Source: an uncultured Fretibacterium sp. (GTDB lineage: Bacteria; Synergistota; Synergistia; Synergistales; Aminobacteriaceae). From it: a DNA stretch of 26,351 bases. Shown piece after piece: positions 1-6,044 of this stretch. Location of the stretch: the NCBI RefSeq assembly GCF_938040765.1, contig NZ_CALIAA010000265.1:1-26351 (forward strand), given 5' to 3'. The notes beneath the pieces are model-generated. The model was given only the letters and a program-made list of their open reading frames with translations, searched no databases and was not told where the DNA came from. Each line of letters starts with the position of its first letter. Within the stretch, counting starts at the first letter, position 1. Position numbers and translations under genes: made by a program.

Positions 1-739
1 TCATGTACTGGATCACCTGGGCGATGCGCTGCAGGCCCGGTTCGCCCTCGGAGGAACAACTGTCGTAGGCCGTCACGTAGTTCAGACCGTAGTGCTTCAG
101 GAAGTAGAGGTACGCAAAACGTCCGCCGAACACCAGGGTCCGGTGCCTGCCCTTCTTCACAAGGGAGGCGAACTCCGCGTCCAGCTCGGCCATCTGGGCC
201 TTGTAGGCCGCGGCGTTCTTCGCGTAGAGGTCTGCGTGCTCCGGATCGGCTGCCGTCAGCCCCGCCACGATGTTATCCACCATCTTCTGGGCCAGGGACG
301 GGTCCAGCCAGATGTGCGGGTCGTACTCGTGATGGTGGTGGTGCGTATTCCCGTGCTCGTCGCGGTCTTCGTGGTCCGGTTCCTTTTGAAGGGCGACTCC
401 CTGCGAGGCGTCCACCACGACCAGCTTCTCGTTGTCCAGGCTCTGGACGATGCGCTCCGCCCAGGGCTCCATGTACTTTCCCGTGAACACGAAGACGTCC
501 GCGTCGTTCAGGGTCTTCATGTCGGACGGACGGGGCTCGAAGGTATGGCTTTCCACCCCGGGGGGCAGGAGCATGCGGACGGACGCACGGTCCCCGGCGA
601 TCTGCCGGACGAAGTCATACTGCGGGAAAAGGCTGCACACGACCGACAGCTTCCGCTCCTCGGCCCCGGCGCCTCCCGCCGCGGTCAACGCCAAAAGCAG
701 GGCGCAAAGGCCCGCCGCAAACGTTCTTGAAATCCTCAA
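1..739 (-). CDS. znuA: Zinc ABC transporter substrate-binding protein, ZnuA family (3' end outside window)
   Basis: Periplasmic protein that captures Zn2+ for a ZnuABC-type importer. The 246 visible codons begin at a TTG (737-739) preceded by GGGAGG at good spacing. Residues 1-26 form a Sec signal peptide without a lipobox. The cluster A-I fold is recognisable: first metal ligand His65 in ESHTFEP, a His/Asp/Glu-rich loop (about residues 119-138, ending in five consecutive His) and the second ligand His142 in DPHIWLDP. At the place of the usual third ligand (HDAFGY in ZnuA) it reads GRFAY, so Arg207 replaces His. The SEGEPG segment near 230 is where the acidic fourth ligand region normally lies. 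It follows a Fur-family gene by 94 bp in the same direction, which favours zinc over manganese and zinc-responsive control. The permease and ATPase are presumably beyond the left edge. Confidence 0.88.
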   Translation of the reverse strand, partial: MRISRTFAAGLCALLLALTAAGGAGAEERKLSVVCSLFPQYDFVRQIAGDRASVRMLLPPGVESHTFEPRPSDMKTLNDADVFVFTGKYMEPWAERIVQSLDNEKLVVVDASQGVALQKEPDHEDRDEHGNTHHHHHEYDPHIWLDPSLAQKMVDNIVAGLTAADPEHADLYAKNAAAYKAQMAELDAEFASLVKKGRHRTLVFGGRFAYLYFLKHYGLNYVTAYDSCSSEGEPGLQRIAQVIQYM

Positions 740-833
740 AATTCGGTAACCTCCCGGAACTGAAAAATTGGAGACGGAACGAACCGTATCCTCCGCACCG
801 GCCCCCACGGACCGGAGCGCCTGTGACATGCGC

Positions 834-1262
834 TCAGCCTCGGTCCCGCTTGACGCAGCCGGGGCACTTTCCGTAGAGGACGAGCTTGCTCTCGTCGATC
901 GCGAGGGCGTTCTCGTCGGCGAAGCGATGGAAGGCCTCGCGAAGGGGCTCGCTGTCGAAGTGGAGCATCGTCCCGCACGTCTCGCAGAGGAGATGGTAAT
1001 CCTCCTCCCCCTCTGCCGGATCGCCGAGGTACTCGATCAGCGCCGGGCCGCCCTCGGGGCCGCGGTAGCGCCGCACGCGTCCCGCCTCCTCCAGCTCGGT
1101 CAGAAAACGGTAGACCGTCGCCTTGCTGACCGGGGTCCCGGAGCGCTTCAGGCGATCGACGAGCTCGTCCGCCGTCAGGTGAGCGCCCTCCATGCCGCAC
1201 AGGCACCTCAGGATGGATGCCTTCTGACGGGTGCTCTTGCGCGACTCCGCCGCAGCCGCCAA
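834..1262 (-). CDS. zur: Fur-family metal-dependent repressor, probably Zur
   Basis: Cytoplasmic transcriptional repressor of 142 aa, the usual Fur-family length. The N-terminal winged helix spans roughly residues 10-80, with the recognition region VSKATVYRFLTELEEAG near 45-61. The C-terminal dimer and metal domain has DYHLLCETCG (His90, Cys93, Cys96) and KCPGC (Cys133, Cys136), the structural Cys4 zinc site of the family. The start is a TTG at 1260-1262 with AGGAGG seven bases upstream; no better ATG exists in frame. A consensus-like promoter lies 60-90 bp upstream. Linkage to the zinc-binding protein downstream is the reason for choosing Zur over PerR or Fur; the sequence alone does not decide the metal. 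It would repress its own operon when zinc is sufficient. Confidence 0.83.
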   Translation of the reverse strand: MAAAAESRKSTRQKASILRCLCGMEGAHLTADELVDRLKRSGTPVSKATVYRFLTELEEAGRVRRYRGPEGGPALIEYLGDPAEGEEDYHLLCETCGTMLHFDSEPLREAFHRFADENALAIDESKLVLYGKCPGCVKRDRG

Positions 1263-1321
1263 GGGACCGCCTCCTCTCCGAAATCAAGGTATGAAACTGA
1301 GACGCATAATCAACATCGGGG

Positions 1322-1350
1322 AGGATAACTCCGCCATGCCGATTTGTCAA
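1322..1350 (-). promoter_or_regulatory. Sigma70-type promoter of the zur-znuA operon
   Basis: Read on the minus strand: -35 TTGACA (1345-1350, 6/6), 17-bp spacer, -10 TATCCT (1322-1327, 4/6). It points at the Fur-family gene, giving a 5' leader of about 55 nt. A regulator box is expected around here, but I see no convincing Zur palindrome. Confidence 0.65.
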
Positions 1351-1438
1351 GAGATGGCCTTCCTTTTTATGCTTCGTTCGAGACCATGAGGACCGGAGGG
1401 CCGCGCCGTTCCTACATGACCGGGCCGCCGCTGCGAGG

Positions 1439-1789
1439 TCATTTTATGCCGTCGCAGGGCGGCGATGCTCTTCGCTTTTTGTAGTCCATGCCAAAACTTT
1501 CCATCGCCTGCAAGATGGGCCGCATGGATTCGCCAAGATCGCTCAAGGCGTATTCCACGCGAGGAGAGGCTTCCGTAAAGACGGTCCTCGTGACGATGCC
1601 GTCCTCCTCCATGGATCGAAGGCTCTCGGTGAGGACCTTCTGGCTTATCCCCTCCAGATTCTTCATCAGCTCGTTGAAGCGCAAGGGCCTTGTGAGGAGC
1701 TTTTGCAAGATCAGGAGCTTCCATTTGCTCCCTATCAGTTGGACGGTTGTCGCTACCGGGCAGTCGGGGAGCTCGTCTTTTGTTTTCAT
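1439..1789 (-). CDS. HxlR-family transcriptional regulator
   Basis: MarR-like winged-helix DNA-binding protein of 116 aa, typical HxlR length. It opens with the family hallmark CPVATTVQLIGSKWKLLIL (Cys10), followed by RFNELMKNLEGISQKVLTE (residues 37-55, recognition helix region) and a wing around LRSMEEDGIVTRTVF (57-71). Start chosen at the ATG 1787-1789, which has GGAGGGG seven bases upstream; longer in-frame starts up to 1867 lack family similarity. In characterised relatives such as YodB, HypR and QorR the N-terminal Cys senses quinones, diamide or other oxidants. A second Cys at 112 could pair with it. It is divergent from the peptide/radical SAM/oxidoreductase genes, the usual place for a local regulator. 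Redox sensing here is inference from Cys10 and context. Confidence 0.85.
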   Translation of the reverse strand: MKTKDELPDCPVATTVQLIGSKWKLLILQKLLTRPLRFNELMKNLEGISQKVLTESLRSMEEDGIVTRTVFTEASPRVEYALSDLGESMRPILQAMESFGMDYKKRRASPPCDGIK

Positions 1790-1905
1790 GTGGGTACCCC
1801 TCCAATGGATTTTCATAAAACACGGAAAAAATGGCCGCCGCATCCAAAGCGGGATATAGCATAACAAAAATGGCGCGATCTTTTCATAGGTTACAAAAAG
1901 GTGCG

Positions 1906-1932
1906 TGCTTGTGCCATGTTTATTTGCAAGTA
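1906..1932. promoter_or_regulatory. Candidate HxlR operator (interrupted inverted repeat)
   Basis: TGCTTG (1906-1911) and CAAGTA (1927-1932) form a 5-of-6 inverted repeat. Their centres are 21 bp apart, two helical turns. It covers the -35 to -10 interval of the rightward promoter, where a repressor would act. The site is inferred from position and symmetry only. Confidence 0.3.
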
Positions 1933-1936
1933 TAAT
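1909..1936 (+). promoter_or_regulatory. Promoter of the precursor peptide-maturase-oxidoreductase genes
   Basis: A perfect -10 TATAAT lies at 1931-1936 in a locally AT-rich stretch. The best -35 at 16-bp spacing, TTGTGC (1909-1914), matches only 3/6, which suggests a weak or regulated promoter. Transcription would start near 1943. A small hairpin (GGACGG/CCGTCC, 1945-1964) then occupies the 5' leader before the precursor's ribosome binding site. Confidence 0.55.
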
Positions 1937-1988
1937 CTAACCATGGACGGTCGTCGGTCCGTCCGAATCGTTAGGGGAGGTGCGACAA

Positions 1989-2150
1989 ATGGCATTGGCT
2001 AACATCGCTGACTGGGCCGGGAAAAGGTCTGCCGCCGCTTACGGGTCTGCCTGCGGGGCGTCGGGAAAGCCTGGGGAGAAACCGTCTGCCTGCGGCGCGG
2101 GCGACAAGCCGGAGAAGAAGCCTTCGGCCTGCGGCGCGGGCGACAAATAA
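1989..2150 (+). CDS. Cys-repeat RiPP precursor peptide (ACG-repeat type)
   Basis: Predicted ribosomal natural-product precursor of 53 aa, start ATG with GGGGAGG eight bases upstream. The first 19 residues (MALANIADWAGKRSAAAYG) look like a leader. The rest is three units beginning SACG at residues 20, 33 and 46, an exact 13-residue period: SACGASGKPGEKP, SACGAGDKPEKKP, SACGAGDK. The only cysteines are 22, 35 and 48, one per unit. Units two and three contain Cys-x3-Asp, the motif joined by a thioether in freyrasin-type peptides. No signal peptide or membrane helix is visible. The next gene is a radical SAM/SPASM enzyme, the standard partner of such precursors. I recall a family described as an 'ACGX system', which this seems to match; I could not check that. 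The mature product and its role are unknown. Confidence 0.8.
   Translation: MALANIADWAGKRSAAAYGSACGASGKPGEKPSACGAGDKPEKKPSACGAGDK
2088..2146 (+). repeat. 39-bp spaced direct repeats inside the precursor gene
   Basis: The 20-mer GCCTGCGGCGCGGGCGACAA occurs identically at 2088-2107 and 2127-2146, 39 bp (13 codons) apart. A diverged copy begins near 2049. This near identity suggests recent duplication of the core unit, so the number of units may vary between strains. Confidence 0.8.
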
Positions 2151-2194
2151 TACCGGGATTTTTGTCCGGGGTCATTTCCATTGTTCCGAACAGG

Positions 2195-2221
2195 ATCCTC
2201 CGGCTGCGGAAGCCGGAGGAT
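2195..2221 (+). terminator. Hairpin between precursor and maturase (attenuator candidate)
   Basis: Perfect 11-bp stem ATCCTCCGGCT/AGCCGGAGGAT with a 5-nt loop, followed by TTCGTTT. It sits 45 bp after the precursor stop and 58 bp before the maturase start. The weak U-tract suggests partial termination or an RNA-stabilising stem. Either would let the precursor be made in excess over the enzyme. Confidence 0.6.
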
Positions 2222-2278
2222 TTCGTTTGAGCCGAGATCGGCGAGAGCACCGCTTACGACGGATGGAGGCCTGCGGTG

Positions 2279-3379
2279 ATGCAACCCTATTTTTCGTTCC
2301 AATGGCATATCACCGATGAATGCGATCAAAGGTGCAGGCACTGCTACATCTACTCGGGGGGCACGCGCGATCGCCTCCTGTCCATGACATGGGAGCGGAT
2401 GGAATCCACCTTTTACAATTGCCTTGACTTCTGCGAGGTATACGGGCGCACGCCGTATTTTTACATTACCGGCGGAGACCCGATCCTCCACCCGGACTTC
2501 TGGAGGCTGTTGGAACTGCTCCGCGGACACGATGCCGCCTTTACCATTCTCGGCAACCCCTTTCACCTGGACGATCGGGTCTGTCGGGACCTGAAGCGGT
2601 ACGGATGCGAGAAATACCAGCTCTCCCTCGACGGGCTCAGGGAGACGCACGACTGGTTCAGAAAGCCCGGATCGTACGATTGCACGCTCGAGAAGATCGG
2701 CTGCATCCATCGCGCCGGAATCCGCAGCGTCGTCATGACGACGGTATCCAGGGCGAATCGTGCGGAGGTCCCGGACATTATCGATGCGGCGGTAGCGGCG
2801 GGGACGGACGTATTTGCCTTCTCCCGCTATGTTCCGAGCGGCGGGGATCTGGACGCCGGCATGACGGCACAGGAATACAGGGGCCTCCTTGCCGTCTGTG
2901 ACGAGAAGTTCAGGAGATATGAGGCGGAGGGCTGCCCGACCTATTTCAATAAAAAGGACCATCTCTGGACGCTGTACGAATATGAGACGGGGACATTCCG
3001 GATCTCTCCCGATGCGGAGAGCGGCATGATTTACGGGGGCTGCAACTGCGGAAACTGCCACCTCACCATCCTGCCCTCCGGCGACCTGTACGCCTGCCGA
3101 AGGGTGGCGGGGAGCAGGGTCGGAAACGTGTTCGACGACCGCATCGCCGATGTCTGGGTAACCGATATGGAGGTTTACCGCGATTACGACAGGTTCAGCA
3201 AATGTTCCCGATGTAAGCTGCTGGCTTGGTGCCGAGGGTGCCCTGCCGTGGCCAGAGGAACCTACGGGAGCTTTTACGCGGACGACCCGCAGTGCTGGGC
3301 GACGGAGGCAAGCGGACTGCTTTCCCCGGAAAAGCCGTCGGACCGGCCTGCATTGGTTGGGATGCAAACCTCTGTATGA
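2279..3379 (+). CDS. Radical SAM/SPASM peptide maturase
   Basis: Predicted cytoplasmic iron-sulfur enzyme of 366 aa that modifies the upstream Cys-repeat peptide by S-adenosylmethionine radical chemistry. The radical SAM domain starts at once: CDQRCRHC supplies Cys15, Cys19 and Cys22 for the SAM-binding [4Fe-4S] cluster, and GGDP (65-68) is the SAM-contacting GGE-type motif. The C-terminal SPASM domain has Cys255, 257, 260, 273, 309, 312, 318, 321 and 339, enough for two auxiliary clusters; LPSGDLYACRRV is typical of the fold. GTG (2276) and ATG (2279) are both possible starts behind GGAGG at 2265-2269; I chose ATG. There is no N-terminal RRE (PqqD-like) extension, so peptide recognition must use another surface or a remote protein. 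Thioether formation at the Cys residues is the likely reaction, by analogy with ranthipeptide and sactipeptide enzymes. Confidence 0.88.
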   Translation: MQPYFSFQWHITDECDQRCRHCYIYSGGTRDRLLSMTWERMESTFYNCLDFCEVYGRTPYFYITGGDPILHPDFWRLLELLRGHDAAFTILGNPFHLDDRVCRDLKRYGCEKYQLSLDGLRETHDWFRKPGSYDCTLEKIGCIHRAGIRSVVMTTVSRANRAEVPDIIDAAVAAGTDVFAFSRYVPSGGDLDAGMTAQEYRGLLAVCDEKFRRYEAEGCPTYFNKKDHLWTLYEYETGTFRISPDAESGMIYGGCNCGNCHLTILPSGDLYACRRVAGSRVGNVFDDRIADVWVTDMEVYRDYDRFSKCSRCKLLAWCRGCPAVARGTYGSFYADDPQCWATEASGLLSPEKPSDRPALVGMQTSV

Positions 3380-3383
3380 AGGA

Positions 3384-3402
3384 ACCGGGTTATATACCCG
3401 GT
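3384..3402 (+). other. Short hairpin between maturase and oxidoreductase genes
   Basis: ACCGGGT/ACCCGGT, a 7-bp stem with loop TATAT, starts four bases after the maturase stop and is followed by ACTTT. It is too weakly U-tailed to be a sure terminator. It could be an mRNA processing or stability element between two co-transcribed genes. Confidence 0.4.
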
Positions 3403-3441
3403 ACTTTGGAAAGACGGTAAGACGATAAAGGAGCGACGACG

Positions 3442-4413
3442 ATGGATGGAGTCATGAGGGCCGTTGTGCTCGACGGACCGACGGCCGGGAAGGACGTCGG
3501 CCTGTCCGAGGTCGGGATACCGGAGGTCAGGCCGGGATGGGTGCTCGTAAGGGTGAGGGCCTTCGGTATGAATCATTCGGAACAGATCCTCCGCGAATTT
3601 GAGATCGAGAACGACTATATACAAAAGCCGATCGTTCCGGGGATCGAATGCGTCGGAGAGATCGCCGATCCCTCCGACAGCGGGCTGGCTGCGGGGCAAA
3701 AGGTCGTTGCGCTGATGGGGGGCATGGGCCGGAGCTTCAATGGAAGTTATGCCGAATATGCCCTGCTTCCGCTCCATCATGTATTTCCGGTGGAATCCGA
3801 TTTGTCGTGGGAGGAGATGGGAGCCCTCCCGGGAACCTATTTCACGGCATGGGGTTCGCTGTTCCAGTGTCTGAGGACAACGGAAAAGGACAAGTTGTTG
3901 ATTCGCGGGGCGACCTGTGCTTTGGGGTACGCGTCGATTCAGCTTGCGAAGGCTCTCGGATGTACCGTTGTCGGTACGACGCACAGGGAGTCGAAGATGC
4001 AGCTGCTCGCCCGTGCCGGCGCGGACGAGGCCGTGCTCGACGACGGAAGCCTCCGCGGAAGGGTTGACGGCGTCACCAAGGCGTTGGAACTGATCGGCGT
4101 CAAAACTCTGAAAGATACCATGATGTCCGTCGAACAGGGAGCGATCGTCTGCAACACCGGCGTACTCGGCAAAGTTTATGAATGGAACCGCTTCGACCCG
4201 ATCAAGGATATTCCCAACGGCGTCTGCCTGACCGGCTTTTACAGCAATTCCCCCACGCGGGATACGATGCAGGCCATTTTTCGTTTCATGGATGAGAATG
4301 AGCTGAAGCCGCTCATCGGCGCCGTGTATGACTTCAACGATATCCGAGAGGCGTGCGTGGCCCTCGACAGCGGGAGTGTGAACGGAAAGATCGTCGTGAA
4401 GATTTCGGCGTAG
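3442..4413 (+). CDS. Zinc-independent MDR-family oxidoreductase (quinone/enoyl reductase-like)
   Basis: NAD(P)H-dependent reductase of the medium-chain superfamily, 323 aa. The GroES-like N-terminal half has FGMNHSEQILRE (about residues 41-52), the position of the QOR-family N-x-x-D/E motif, then VPGIECVGEI. The Rossmann half has LLIRGATCALGYASIQLAKALG-like sequence near 153-174 and VVGTTHRESKMQLLARAGAD after it. It lacks the structural-zinc Cys cluster of alcohol dehydrogenases, so it belongs with quinone oxidoreductases or enone reductases. The start ATG has AAGGAG at good spacing. It lies 62 bp after the maturase and opposite an HxlR regulator; HxlR proteins often control such reductases (for example QorR). 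It may detoxify the electrophile that induces the operon, or tailor the peptide. The substrate cannot be read from sequence. Confidence 0.82.
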   Translation: MDGVMRAVVLDGPTAGKDVGLSEVGIPEVRPGWVLVRVRAFGMNHSEQILREFEIENDYIQKPIVPGIECVGEIADPSDSGLAAGQKVVALMGGMGRSFNGSYAEYALLPLHHVFPVESDLSWEEMGALPGTYFTAWGSLFQCLRTTEKDKLLIRGATCALGYASIQLAKALGCTVVGTTHRESKMQLLARAGADEAVLDDGSLRGRVDGVTKALELIGVKTLKDTMMSVEQGAIVCNTGVLGKVYEWNRFDPIKDIPNGVCLTGFYSNSPTRDTMQAIFRFMDENELKPLIGAVYDFNDIREACVALDSGSVNGKIVVKISA

Positions 4414-4678
4414 AGGCCCTCGAGTCCGATTCCCTCAAGCTCCATGAAGAGGAACGGCGTTGCCGTGAACGACGTCCTTGATGCGTACGGGCAGAGAAAG
4501 TCTCGTACTTTGCGGCCCGTTCGCCGCCCGCGGGGTCGGTGTTCCGCACCTCCCCGATCCTGAAGCTCCGTCCGCTCCTGCCGCCCCTGATTTATAATGG
4601 TGACGTGCACTGGACGGGACGGAGCCATGCCGCGTTCCGGCCCCTCCCGGTTCCGGAGCGCGCGGGGAGGCGGGGAGC
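4414..4678 (+). other. Intergenic region upstream of the alpha/beta hydrolase
   Basis: About 265 bp with no convincing gene. TATAAT at 4593-4598 is a possible -10 for the hydrolase, but no good -35 lies upstream. Short open frames on both strands show no recognisable protein. Confidence 0.4.
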
Positions 4679-5494
4679 ATGTTTCACGAGGAGATCGTCC
4701 GTTCCTTCGACGGGACGGAGCTTTACCGATGCATCGACGCGCCGGAGCCGTTCCGCGGCACGGTCGTCCTGCTGCATGGTTTGGGAGGGCACTGCCGAAG
4801 GTTCGACGAACCCGTCCGCCGGTTCAATGCCGCGGGCTGGAGGGTCGTCCGCTACGATCACCGCGGGCACGGACGGTCCGGGGGCGCCCGGGCCTGCCTG
4901 AACGACTACGACGACCTCGTGGTCGACGCGAAATTCATCGCGGGTGCGGCTCGGAGGGACGCGCCGGGCCCCTTGTTCACCTGCGGCTACAGCATGGGGG
5001 GGCTGGTCTCCCTCCTCTTGGGCATCCGGTATCCCGAGGGGCTGTCGGGGCAGGTCTTTCTGGGCGCCTGCGCCTGCGAGCTTCCGCTTTACCGCAGCTT
5101 CCGCCGGCCCCAGATCGGGAGGATAGCGATGCGGACTTCGCCCTCCGTCGGCTCGGCCCTGCTCAGCAGGGACCCGGACGTGGCGGACGAGTACGACCGG
5201 GACCCCTGGGTGCTTCACGCCTTCACCAACAAGCTGCTCTACGAGGTCTTCGTGCGGGGCGTCGACGACCTGACCGCCTCCCTTCACCGCCACGCCCTGC
5301 CCTGCCTGACGCTCCACGGGGCCGACGACCGTCTCGTCCCGGTGGAGTCGTCGCGGATCATCCACAGCCGCTCCGCCTCGCCGGACAAGACGCTCGAGAT
5401 CCTTCCGGGCTGCTACCACGACATCCTGCACGACGCCGCGCGCGACGACGCGATATCGCGCATCGTCGCGTGGATGGAGGGATTTCGGCCGTAA
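4679..5494 (+). CDS. Alpha/beta hydrolase, monoacylglycerol lipase / lysophospholipase-like
   Basis: Serine hydrolase of 271 aa, Hydrolase_4 (serine aminopeptidase S33) type, probably cytoplasmic because no signal peptide is seen. In order: oxyanion-hole motif LLHGLGGH (about residues 31-38), YDHRGHGRSGG (60-70), nucleophile elbow GYSMGG (Ser about 103), acid in HGADDRLVP (about 220-228) and catalytic His in the CYHDILHD segment (about 242-249). This motif set and length resemble bacterial monoglyceride lipases and PldB-like enzymes. The ATG follows GGGGAGG. It stands alone: 265 bp separate it from the oxidoreductase and 550 bp from the next gene. Substrate class (ester, acylglycerol) is a family-level guess. 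Confidence 0.8.
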   Translation: MFHEEIVRSFDGTELYRCIDAPEPFRGTVVLLHGLGGHCRRFDEPVRRFNAAGWRVVRYDHRGHGRSGGARACLNDYDDLVVDAKFIAGAARRDAPGPLFTCGYSMGGLVSLLLGIRYPEGLSGQVFLGACACELPLYRSFRRPQIGRIAMRTSPSVGSALLSRDPDVADEYDRDPWVLHAFTNKLLYEVFVRGVDDLTASLHRHALPCLTLHGADDRLVPVESSRIIHSRSASPDKTLEILPGCYHDILHDAARDDAISRIVAWMEGFRP

Positions 5495-6044
5495 GGTCGC
5501 TGCGCCGCCGGGCTCGGGGATTTTATCGGGCCGCGAACGCCGCATCGATTCCGATCGAGTCCTTCAGGCGGCCTACACAGTTCACGTGCACGCCGGTCCT
5601 TCGCCCGCTGCCCGCAGAGGATTGGGAATTGAAACGAGCAGGCGACGGACCCCTTGACTTTTCCGCCCCGTTCGGAACATACTTACATTCGGCTCATTTT
5701 GTCTTGCGGAGCCTCCGGGCGCTTGCACCGGAAATCTCGTTCCCGAAAGAGGAGGATCGCCATGTCCGGTTTTGTCTGACGCTCCGGGCCGCGGTGCACG
5801 GGATGCATCGTTCGGTGCGGTTCTTCGCGGGGCGATCTTTCGTTTAGATAAACGATCCGGCAAACGGGCGATTCCGCCTGTCCCTCCATTTCACCGCACC
5901 GTTCGGTGGCCCCCCGATGGGGGCTTCCCTTACTTTTTGCCGTTCCTGTCCTGTTCTGCAGGTCTGCGAGCGCTCTGTGCCCGTCGGCACATGGCGTCTT
6001 CTGCTGCGTATTTCGTATTTGAGGAGAAAAGGGGTTTTCAAACC
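5495..6044 (+). other. 550-bp gene-free leader region upstream of the HgdB-like gene
   Basis: No long gene fits codon bias here. It holds a good promoter (5654-5683). Next come a strong GAGGAGG ribosome binding site and a five-codon open frame (ATG 5762 to TGA 5779, product MSGFV), then a small palindrome TCGTTTA/TAAACGA (5839-5854). The final 190 bp before the next start show nothing I recognise. If the promoter drives the downstream operon, the leader is about 350 nt, long enough for an RNA regulator; I recognise no riboswitch class. Confidence 0.5.
5654..5683 (+). promoter_or_regulatory. Promoter upstream of the HgdB-like/ABC operon
   Basis: -35 TTGACT (5654-5659, 5/6), 18-bp spacer, -10 CATACT (5678-5683, 4/6). 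It is the best promoter in the 550-bp gap and points at the operon beginning at 6045. Confidence 0.55.

Noticed and set aside
1290..1316. Possible Zur box between the zur promoter and its start
   Set aside because: Only TGA/TCA ends of the 15-mer are symmetric; arms do not match any Zur, Fur or PerR consensus well enough.
4414..4678. Possible decayed gene downstream of the MDR oxidoreductase
   Set aside because: Short stretches in different frames look protein-like, but none matches a family I know, and frame changes would be needed.
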